Below, in pieces: positions 1 through 5,670 of a DNA stretch of 15,764 bases. Position numbers and translations under genes: made by a program. Source of the DNA: an uncultured Clostridia bacterium (GTDB lineage: Bacteria > Bacillota > Clostridia > Christensenellales > UBA1242); assembly GCA_946487985.1 (NCBI GenBank), contig CAMLUY010000007.1:1-15764 (forward strand), written 5' to 3'. Position 1 is the stretch's first letter, and each line of letters starts with the position of its first letter. The notes under the pieces were generated by a model, which had not been told where the DNA came from, made no database searches, and was given only the letters and a program-made list of their open reading frames with translations.

Positions 1-852
1 GGAATAATAAGCGCAATCGTTGGCCGTAATGACTATGTGATTTGCGACAAAGAAAATCATGCCAGCATTTATGACGGTTGCCGCCTGTCATATGGCAAAA
101 TGCTGCGATACAATCACAGCGATATGGCAGACCTTGAAAGCAAATTGCAATCAATACCTGACGAAGCCGGCCGCTTAATTGTGACCGACGGCGTATTTTC
201 AATGGGTGGTGACATCTGCCGCCTGCCTGAAATCGTAGCTCTTGCAAAGAAGTACGGCGCACGCGTAATGGTTGATGACGCTCATGGCTTGGGCGTAATT
301 GGCCGCGGCGGCCGTGGCACAGCATCGCATTTCGGACTTGAAGACGATGTCGACATCTATATGGGAACTTTCTCAAAATCTCTTGCAAGCCTTGGCGGAT
401 ATATGGCTGCAAAGGCAGACGTGGTTGAATATGTAAAGCATACCTCTCGCCCATATATTTTCAGTGCAAGCATGACACCAGCAAGCGTATGCTGCGCAAA
501 AGCAGCGCTTGAAATTTTGATGAATGAGCCAGAACGCGTACAACGCCTGCTTGATATCAGCAGCTACATGCGCCAAAACCTCAAAAAACGCGGCATAGAC
601 ATCATCGAAAGCCAAACTCCAATCATACCAATATATACATATCAAGATGAAAAGACCTTTGTCGCATGCAAACGTATGCTTGAAAAAGGTGTGTATGTGA
701 ATCCTGTCGTTTCGCCCGCAACGCCTGTGGGACAAAGCCTGCTGCGAACAAGCTATACAGCAAACCACACTAAGGAAATCATCGACGAAGCAACTGAAAT
801 CATCAGCAGCGTAATGAATGAATTGAAAGACTACAAGCCAATTTCTGAATAA
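1..852 (+). CDS. PLP-dependent alpha-oxoamine synthase family protein (KBL/BioF/serine palmitoyltransferase type), 5' end missing
   Basis: This reading frame is open from the first base, so the gene starts before the window; about 283 residues of a family that usually has about 390-400 are visible. Family members condense an acyl-CoA with an amino acid (glycine, alanine or serine) and release CO2, using pyridoxal phosphate. Visible hallmarks are the DDAHGLGV segment (Asp codon 277-279 and His codon 283-285, the cofactor-ring contacts) and GTFSKSLASLGGY, whose Lys (codon 376-378) is the expected Schiff-base lysine. The C-terminal stretch VNPVVSPATP...LLRTSY is the usual substrate-side motif. 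Substrate choice cannot be read from the sequence: glycine C-acetyltransferase, 8-amino-7-oxononanoate synthase and serine palmitoyltransferase-like enzymes share these motifs. No biotin or threonine-catabolism gene is in view to decide. A terminator follows directly, so it is the last gene of its transcript. Confidence 0.9.
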   Translation, partial: GIISAIVGRNDYVICDKENHASIYDGCRLSYGKMLRYNHSDMADLESKLQSIPDEAGRLIVTDGVFSMGGDICRLPEIVALAKKYGARVMVDDAHGLGVIGRGGRGTASHFGLEDDVDIYMGTFSKSLASLGGYMAAKADVVEYVKHTSRPYIFSASMTPASVCCAKAALEILMNEPERVQRLLDISSYMRQNLKKRGIDIIESQTPIIPIYTYQDEKTFVACKRMLEKGVYVNPVVSPATPVGQSLLRTSYTANHTKEIIDEATEIISSVMNELKDYKPISE

Positions 853-861
853 AACGCGAAG

Positions 862-887
862 GGCCTGCAAGGAAGCAGGTCTTTTTT
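862..887 (+). terminator. Intrinsic terminator of the oxoamine synthase gene
   Basis: A 7-bp stem GGCCTGC/GCAGGTC (one G.U) with the loop AAGGAA is followed at once by six T, ten bases after the stop codon. This is a typical rho-independent terminator on the plus strand. Confidence 0.88.
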
Positions 888-892
888 AAATG

Positions 893-922
893 AAAAAACA
901 GACACCAGAAAAAGTGCCTGTT
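893..922 (-). terminator. Terminator on the minus strand, downstream of nrdG
   Basis: Read on the minus strand, AACAGGCAC pairs with GTGTCTGTT (9 bp, one G.U) around an 8-base loop and runs into six T. It lies about 155 bp past the nrdG stop, so the nrdDG transcript would carry a long 3' tail. The stem is also possible on the plus strand, but the T run is better on the minus strand. Confidence 0.7.
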
Positions 923-938
923 ATTCTTTAACCAAGCC

Positions 939-960
939 AAACAATGTGGCCATTGTTTTT
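939..960 (+). terminator. Second hairpin with T run, possible back-up terminator
   Basis: AAACAATG/CATTGTTT forms an 8-bp stem with a 4-base loop (TGGC). The T residues of the stem run on for two more bases. The stem is AT-rich and weak. It may back up the terminator at 862-887. Bases 961-1076 show nothing further. Confidence 0.4.
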
Positions 961-1076
961 GATGGAAACAATCTTCGATAGCATAATTTATGAAAACAGC
1001 ATATTTTAAAAGGATTTTGCTCAAAAATGTGCTGGCTTTATTCAATTTGCATCGTAAATTGTAGCCAATTTCCAAT

Positions 1077-1631
1077 CTATTTTGAATAGATGTTATTTTT
1101 GCGTTTTTCATTCAGCGGGCTAAGCACAACTTTGCCTTGTCGAAGCGACTGCTGCACGTCGATAATTCGCTGGTTTGCGCTTCCTTTGAAACGCAGAGTG
1201 ATGTCTTTCAGCTCATTTTTGAATTCGCCGTCTACAATGATGTCAATCTGCTGCAACAGCTCATCTGTCCAAGGGCAGCGCGCACGACTGTCGCTCAGCA
1301 GCTCTTTGTCAAACAGATATCCAGTATAGCACCAAATGGTCTTGCGCGGAAATCTCTCGCGCACGCGTTTCAGAAAGGGGAGCAGCGCTTTTTGGTTTGC
1401 CGGCTCCATTGGCTCGCCGCCTAGCAGCGTCAAGCCAGCAATAAAGTCGTTTTCAAGCGATTGCATAATCTTTTCTTCGACTTCGGGCGTGAATTCATTG
1501 CCATACTGGAAATCCCATGTTTCAGGATTAAAGCAATTTTTACAATGATGGGTACAGCCACTGACGAAAAGCGATGTGCGCACGCCTTCGCCGTTTGCGA
1601 TATCATAGTACTTTATATTGCCATAGTGCAT
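1077..1631 (-). CDS. nrdG: Anaerobic ribonucleotide reductase activating protein (radical SAM)
   Basis: NrdG uses a [4Fe-4S] cluster and S-adenosylmethionine to create the glycyl radical on NrdD. The 184-residue product has the radical-SAM signature CTHHCKNC (Cys26, Cys30, Cys33, spacing CX3CX2C) after the GEGVRTSLFVSGC lead-in, and the GGEP motif typical of SAM binding at LTLLGGEPME. The start at 1631 was chosen because GGAGGGG stands five bases before this ATG; an upstream in-frame ATG at 1673 lacks a comparable site and would only add 14 residues. The gene lies 50 bp behind nrdD on the same strand, the usual nrdDG order, and has no promoter of its own that I can see. Length is normal for the family. 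Confidence 0.95.
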   Translation of the reverse strand: MHYGNIKYYDIANGEGVRTSLFVSGCTHHCKNCFNPETWDFQYGNEFTPEVEEKIMQSLENDFIAGLTLLGGEPMEPANQKALLPFLKRVRERFPRKTIWCYTGYLFDKELLSDSRARCPWTDELLQQIDIIVDGEFKNELKDITLRFKGSANQRIIDVQQSLRQGKVVLSPLNEKRKNNIYSK

Positions 1632-1681
1632 TTTCCCCTCCATTTTCAGAGAGCCTTTCAGCCTGTCTGCCAAGCAGAGTA

Positions 1682-3847
1682 TTACAGGTGAAGGACTCTG
1701 TCACGAATCTCTTGTGTGCGGCCTTGGTTCCAGAACTGGCTGCCGATGTAGCCGCAAGTACGCCTTGCAACGTTCATTTTTGTCTGGTCGCGGTTCTTGC
1801 AGTTCGGGCACTCCCAAACCAGCTTGCCATCATCGTCTTCGACAATCATAATCTCGCCGTCATAGCCGCAAACCTGGCAGTAGTCAGATTTGGTGTTCAG
1901 CTCGGCATACATGATGTTGTCATAGATGAATTTGATTACCTGCAATACTGCTTCAATATTGTCTTGCATGTTTGGCACTTCAACATAGCTGATCGCGCCG
2001 CCAGTTGACAAAGCCTGAAACTTGCTTTCAAATGCCAATTTGTCGAAGGCATTGATTGGCTCAGTCACATGCACGTGATAGCTGTTTGTAATATAGTTTT
2101 TGTCAGTAATGCCAGGGATAATCCCGAATCGCTTTTGCAGGCACTTTGAAAACTTGTAGGTTGTACTTTCGAGCGGTGTGCCATAGATCGAAAAGCCGAT
2201 GTTTGTGGCTTTCTTCCACTTTTCGCAAGCCGCGTTCATGTATTTCATGATTTCAATAGCAAATGGCGTAGCCTCTGGGTCGGTGTGCGATTTGCCAGTC
2301 ATATACTTGACGCACTCGTACAAGCCAGCATAGCCAAGAGATATGGTCGAATAGCTGCCGTACAACAGTTTGTCAATCTTTTCGCCAGGTTTGAGGCGGG
2401 CGATTGCACCATGCTGCCAAAGTATAGGTGCAGCGTCAGAAAGTGTGCCTTTCAGCCTGTTGTGCCTGCACATGAGCGCTTCTCGGCAAAGCTCCAAACG
2501 CTCGTCCATAATCTGCCAGAACTTTTTCATATCACCGCCGCTTGAAAGCGCAACGTCAACAAGGTTGATTGTTACAACACCTTGGTTGAATCTGCCGTAG
2601 AACTTATAGTTGCCATTCTCATCTTTCCATGGTGACAGCGCGCTTCGGCAGCCCATTACAGGGAAGCAGTTGCCTTCTTTCAGCTCTTTCATCTTCTTTT
2701 CTGAAATATAGTCAGGCACAAGTCGCTTTGCAGTACACTTTGCAGCAAGCTCAGTCAAATAGTAGTACTTGCTTCCTGGTCTGATGTTGTCTTCTTCAAG
2801 CACATAGATTATCTTTGGAAAAGCTGGCGTAATCGCAACTCCGGCTTCATTTTTGACACCTTCATATCGTTGGCGGAGAGTTTCTTCAATAATCATTGCA
2901 AGGTCTTCACGTTCGCGCTCATTGTGTGCTTCGCCAAGATAGAGGAACTCTGTCACAAAAGGCGCTTGTCCGTTTGTTGTCATCAGTGTGATAACCTGAT
3001 ATTGAATTGTCTGCACGCCGCGATTGATCTCAGCGCGAACACGCTCCTCAGTGATTTTGTTGACAATTTCTGGGTCAGCCTTTCCGCAGGCCTCTATGAG
3101 CTCGTGGGTGACTTCCTTTTTAATGCGCTGCCTTGACACATCAACAAATGGCGCAAGGTGAGCAAGCGAAATGCTTTGTCCGCCATATTGGCTTGAAGCA
3201 ACCTGAGCAACAATCTGAGTTGCAATGTTGCATGCTGTCGAAAATGAGTGAGGCTTTTCAATCAGTGTATTTGAAATTACCGTGCCATTTTGAAGCATAT
3301 CTTCAAGGTTTACAAGGTCGCAGTTGTGCATGCGCTGTGCAAAATAGTCGGCGTCATGAAAGTGTATCAAACCATCTTCATGTGCTTTCCAAATATGCTC
3401 AGGAAGCAAAAACCTCTTTGTCAGGTCCTTGCTGACCTCGCCAGCCATATAGTCGCGTTGCACGCTGTTTACGGTAGGGTTTTTATTGCTGTTTTCTTGT
3501 TTTACCTCTTCGTTTTGGCAATCAATCAAAGAGAAAATTTGTTTGTCAGTAGTGTTGACTTGTCGTGCAAGTTGTCGAATATATCTGTATGTAATATAGT
3601 TTTTTGCAACCTCAAAAGCGCCTTCGCCCATAATGCCAAACTCAACAAAGTCTTGGATTTCCTCCACGCCAACAGCTCTGCCCATGTTTTCGCATTCTGC
3701 TGTGACATTTTTGACAATATTGTCAATTTGTTCTACGCTCAGTCTTTTGCTTTCTTCGGCAACTGAGGCGTTCGCTTTTGAAATAGCATTTCTGATCTTT
3801 TCACCATCAAAGACCATCTCCTGTCCATTTCGTTTGATAATTTTCAT
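1682..3847 (-). CDS. nrdD: Anaerobic (class III) ribonucleoside-triphosphate reductase
   Basis: This glycyl-radical enzyme reduces ribonucleoside triphosphates to dNTPs under anoxic conditions. The 721-residue product begins with an ATP-cone allosteric domain (about residues 1-90, starting MKIIKRNGQEMVFDGEKI). The MGCRS motif carries Cys400, by family analogy the thiyl-radical cysteine. Near the C-terminus two CxxC pairs (CQVCGYDG and ECPNCKN) form the zinc ribbon, followed by RRTCGYIG, where Gly699 is the expected radical glycine. Length and domain order are as usual for the family. The start is supported by AGGGAGGG five bases upstream of the ATG. It is the first gene of an nrdD-nrdG operon and is divergent from a Crp/Fnr gene. 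The promoter arrangement suggests control by that regulator (see 3953-3968). Confidence 0.97.
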   Translation of the reverse strand: MKIIKRNGQEMVFDGEKIRNAISKANASVAEESKRLSVEQIDNIVKNVTAECENMGRAVGVEEIQDFVEFGIMGEGAFEVAKNYITYRYIRQLARQVNTTDKQIFSLIDCQNEEVKQENSNKNPTVNSVQRDYMAGEVSKDLTKRFLLPEHIWKAHEDGLIHFHDADYFAQRMHNCDLVNLEDMLQNGTVISNTLIEKPHSFSTACNIATQIVAQVASSQYGGQSISLAHLAPFVDVSRQRIKKEVTHELIEACGKADPEIVNKITEERVRAEINRGVQTIQYQVITLMTTNGQAPFVTEFLYLGEAHNEREREDLAMIIEETLRQRYEGVKNEAGVAITPAFPKIIYVLEEDNIRPGSKYYYLTELAAKCTAKRLVPDYISEKKMKELKEGNCFPVMGCRSALSPWKDENGNYKFYGRFNQGVVTINLVDVALSSGGDMKKFWQIMDERLELCREALMCRHNRLKGTLSDAAPILWQHGAIARLKPGEKIDKLLYGSYSTISLGYAGLYECVKYMTGKSHTDPEATPFAIEIMKYMNAACEKWKKATNIGFSIYGTPLESTTYKFSKCLQKRFGIIPGITDKNYITNSYHVHVTEPINAFDKLAFESKFQALSTGGAISYVEVPNMQDNIEAVLQVIKFIYDNIMYAELNTKSDYCQVCGYDGEIMIVEDDDGKLVWECPNCKNRDQTKMNVARRTCGYIGSQFWNQGRTQEIRDRVLHL

Positions 3848-3909
3848 ATTTTCCCTCCCTTTTTACTATCAGCCAACACATAATTTTTTTTGTAATTTTT
3901 TGTCTTTAG

Positions 3910-3938
3910 TTGACTTTCTACACGTATTATACTACACT
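3910..3938 (+). promoter_or_regulatory. Possible promoter of the Crp/Fnr gene
   Basis: TTGACT (3910-3915) and TACACT (3933-3938) are 17 bp apart. An alternative -10, TATACT at 3928-3933, overlaps the nrdD -10 on the other strand but lacks a good -35. Either way the two promoters overlap, so initiation in one direction would hinder the other. Confidence 0.45.
3926..3931 (-). promoter_or_regulatory. -10 element of the nrdD promoter
   Basis: On the minus strand this is a perfect TATAAT. The hexamer 17 bp upstream (CACAAT) is a poor -35, which is typical of promoters that need an activator. The start of transcription would be near 3919, giving a leader of about 72 bases before nrdD. Confidence 0.6.
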
Positions 3939-3952
3939 TTTTTTGAAGATTG

Positions 3953-3968
3953 TGTTGTTTTTACAACA
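3953..3968. promoter_or_regulatory. Fnr-like palindrome TGTTGT-N4-ACAACA
   Basis: A perfect 6-4-6 inverted repeat between the divergent nrdD and crp/fnr genes. Its centre (3960.5) falls at about -41.5 from the inferred nrdD start, the position of class II activator sites known for Fnr/Crp proteins. It also sits within the leader of the regulator gene, 13 bases before its ATG, where bound protein could repress its own gene. Binding by the neighbouring regulator is inferred. Confidence 0.6.
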
Positions 3969-3981
3969 TTTTGGAGGCAAA

Positions 3982-4647
3982 ATGAATATTTTTCCAGAGC
4001 TTAAAAACAGTGAAATCTTTGCCGGAATAGCTGACCGTGACATTCAAGCATTGACACATTGTTTGAAGATAAAGTTTCGAAATTATAACAAAAATGCCAT
4101 AATAATTGAGCAAGGACAGAATGTTGAAGACGTCATTTTGCTGCTCAAAGGCAGCGCAAATGTACAAAACATAGACGATCTTGGCGACATTTCAGTCATC
4201 ATCAAGCTTTCGGCAGGAGATGTCTATGGCGTTGAAAATGGCATGCTGTCAAAAGAAAATTTTTCTGACTCAGTCGTCGCAACCGAAAATTGTTCAGTGC
4301 TGCTTATCAATATCAAAAGGCTGCTGCATCAATGTGTCAACCAATGCCCCCGCCATGACACAGTGCTGAAAAACATTCTTATTAAAATGGCTGAAAAACA
4401 CATGCAGGTACAGAATAAAATCAAGCTCATGTCAAAGCGCAATATTCGCGAAAAGGTGCTTGCATATCTGAGAAGCCTGTCCAAGGCCGCTGGCAGCCCA
4501 TATTTTGACCTGCCTTTCAATAAAACCGAGCTGTCAAATTTCCTTGGCGTAGACCGCAGTGCACTGTCAACCGTGCTGTCAAAGCTGCGTGAGGAGGGTG
4601 TTATTGATTTCGAAAAACGCCACTTTCAACTCAAATTGAAAAACTGA
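3982..4647 (+). CDS. Crp/Fnr family transcriptional regulator
   Basis: A 221-residue regulator with an N-terminal cyclic-nucleotide-binding-type beta-roll (about residues 10-125), a long dimerisation helix (about 125-155) and a C-terminal winged helix. The helix-turn-helix lies at about residues 181-202, with TELSNFLGVDRSALSTVLSK. The N-terminal cysteine cluster of E. coli Fnr is absent. There are cysteines at 27 and 104 and a C118-x3-C122 pair in HQCVNQCPRH, a pattern I associate with a clostridial branch of the family; whether it senses redox, a metal or heme is unknown. The start was chosen for GGAGG five bases upstream; an in-frame ATG at 3910 has no such site and would lie upstream of the palindrome. 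The gene is divergent from nrdDG, its likely target. Confidence 0.9.
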   Translation: MNIFPELKNSEIFAGIADRDIQALTHCLKIKFRNYNKNAIIIEQGQNVEDVILLLKGSANVQNIDDLGDISVIIKLSAGDVYGVENGMLSKENFSDSVVATENCSVLLINIKRLLHQCVNQCPRHDTVLKNILIKMAEKHMQVQNKIKLMSKRNIREKVLAYLRSLSKAAGSPYFDLPFNKTELSNFLGVDRSALSTVLSKLREEGVIDFEKRHFQLKLKN

Positions 4648-4666
4648 GAAAGCTAGCTTTCTTTTT
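4647..4666 (+). terminator. Terminator directly at the end of the Crp/Fnr gene
   Basis: AGAAAGC-TA-GCTTTCT, followed by four more T, begins at the last base of the stop codon. The effective loop is CTAG. It is short but well placed. Confidence 0.6.
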
Positions 4667-4700
4667 ATTGATTATATTGTAAAAATAGTTTGTGAAATTG

Positions 4701-4742
4701 TTAATATTATTAATATAGAAATCGTTAATATAATAATATTAA
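4701..4742. repeat. AT-only inverted repeat
   Basis: TTAATATTATTA (4701-4712) and TAATAATATTAA (4731-4742) are perfect reverse complements, 18 bases apart. The arms contain no G or C. It lies between two terminators in a convergent intergenic region and has no assigned role. Confidence 0.6.
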
Positions 4743-4751
4743 AAGTATAAT

Positions 4752-4803
4752 AAAAAACCCTACTACATTTGGGGTGCACCCCGATATTGTAGTAAGGTTT
4801 TTT
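4752..4803 (-). terminator. Bidirectional terminator with a nested GGGGTGCACCCC palindrome
   Basis: A run of A and CC plus TACTACA pairs with TGTAGTA, GG and a run of T (about 16 positions). There is one mismatch, C.A on the plus strand, which becomes U.G on the minus strand, so the minus strand folds better. The loop contains a perfect 12-base palindrome that can form a second GC stem. It sits between the convergent Crp/Fnr and HAD genes and has T runs in both directions; the minus-strand HAD gene is probably its main client. Confidence 0.85.
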
Positions 4804-4814
4804 GAAATATAAAA

Positions 4815-4904
4815 TTTATCAAAATCTTCGATATTTTCATTATTTTATCAAAATTTTTCAATATTTTCATCATTTTGGCAAATTTTTTCGATATTTTCAT
4901 CATT
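4815..4904 (-). repeat. Three tandem 30-bp repeats across the end of the HAD gene
   Basis: Three contiguous 30-base units (4875-4904, 4845-4874, 4815-4844), each beginning AATRATGAAAATAT on the minus strand. The first unit encodes NDENIEKICQ and the second NDENIEKF followed by TGA TAA. The third, in the same frame, would encode NNENIEDFDK but lies after the stop. Unit length is a multiple of three, so expansion keeps the frame. Confidence 0.9.
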
Positions 4905-5477
4905 TTGCTGCGAAATGTCTTCCAATTTGTCACAGATTTTCATGATTGCGCTTGCTACGCCATAGCTGTGTTTTGTGGTTTTAATCATATTCTCAATGTG
5001 CGGCAGGTTTTTACGTTCATTTGCCATTATCAGATATTTTTTTGCTTTCACATTTGCATCAATCATTGGCAGATCGTCTTGAACATTGTCACCAGCGCAT
5101 ATCAGAAGCTCACATTCATTTTCTGGGTCAACAATAGGTTTTGACAATTCGATGCCTTCGCGTTTTGTCTTTCCGCCAAGCTCAACTTTGTCGCCAAAAC
5201 GAGGAAATCCATCTTGTTCATACCAAAAGTTTGTATAGCTTTGTCCACCATTTTTTACAATGCCTTTGACCATTTGGCGCAGGTGCAGTGGCATAAAATA
5301 CAAAAGCTCCAAGATGTCGTCGTCGATATTGTCGCCTGCTTTGGTGATCATGACGATATCAAGTTTTTCAGAAAGACTTGCAAGCCTGTTCAGCGCTTGG
5401 AAAAACTTATTGCCTCTTTTTTTCAAAACAATATCTTCGATTGTATTGTTGTAATCCATGTACAAAAGTGTTTTCAT
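4848..5477 (-). CDS. HAD-like hydrolase, probably of the Cof/type IIB branch
   Basis: A 209-residue protein with the signature of haloacid-dehalogenase-type phosphatases. Motif I is MDYNNT with the nucleophile Asp8; motif II is MITKAGD with its Thr; a motif III lysine lies in GGKTKREGI; motif IV is AGDNVQDDLPMI. The usual second aspartate of motif I (DxD) is an Asn here (D8-Y-N10), which may alter or weaken general acid/base catalysis. The substrate is unknown. The last residues are two copies of a decapeptide encoded by the tandem repeat at 4815-4904. The ATG at 5477 has no Shine-Dalgarno sequence, and a strong promoter ends six bases before it, so the mRNA may be leaderless. Upstream in-frame ATG codons would lie above this promoter. 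The gene is divergent from rnr. Confidence 0.75.
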   Translation of the reverse strand: MKTLLYMDYNNTIEDIVLKKRGNKFFQALNRLASLSEKLDIVMITKAGDNIDDDILELLYFMPLHLRQMVKGIVKNGGQSYTNFWYEQDGFPRFGDKVELGGKTKREGIELSKPIVDPENECELLICAGDNVQDDLPMIDANVKAKKYLIMANERKNLPHIENMIKTTKHSYGVASAIMKICDKLEDISQQNDENIEKICQNDENIEKF

Positions 5478-5483
5478 AGAAAT

Positions 5484-5512
5484 ATTATACCAAGACTTCG
5501 CATAAAAATCAA
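5484..5512 (-). promoter_or_regulatory. Promoter of the HAD gene, predicted leaderless start
   Basis: On the minus strand TTGATT (5512-5507), a 17-bp spacer and TATAAT (5489-5484). Only six bases separate the -10 from the ATG at 5477, so the expected start of transcription is the A of the start codon. Confidence 0.75.
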
Positions 5513-5591
5513 TATGGAATTGTATTTTTTCTTGCAAAATATTGTTCAGACAAAATATTTTAAAATTCATTAAAATTATTCGTGTTCCATC

Positions 5592-5620
5592 TTGTCAAAT
5601 GTCGAATTTTGTGCTATCCT
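5592..5620 (+). promoter_or_regulatory. Promoter of the RNase R gene
   Basis: TTGTCA, 17-bp spacer, TATCCT. The start would be near 5627, giving a leader of about 44 bases. This supports the start codon at 5671 or 5641 over the far-upstream ATG at 5542. Confidence 0.65.
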
Positions 5621-5670
5621 TAGTCTATAAAGATAACTTCATGGCTTTGCGCGGTAAAGGTGAGGGAGAG

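Noticed and set aside
373..870. Long antisense open frame over the oxoamine synthase gene
   Set aside because: It mirrors a gene with clear family motifs, has Cys/Phe/His-rich composition typical of shadow frames, and has no ribosome binding site.
803..1111. Minus-strand open frame of 102 codons between nrdG and the first gene
   Set aside because: It overlaps nrdG's 3' end and two terminators and has no start signal.
3910..3981. N-terminal extension of the Crp/Fnr protein
   Set aside because: The upstream ATG lacks a ribosome binding site and overlaps the promoter; GGAGG stands in front of the ATG at 3982 and family length fits.
4701..4742. Replication origin or transposon end
   Set aside because: No DnaA boxes, transposase or target duplication accompany the AT-rich inverted repeat.
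5542..5670. N-terminal extension of RNase R
   Set aside because: The ATG at 5542 lies upstream of the promoter at 5592-5620, and the added residues do not resemble the family.
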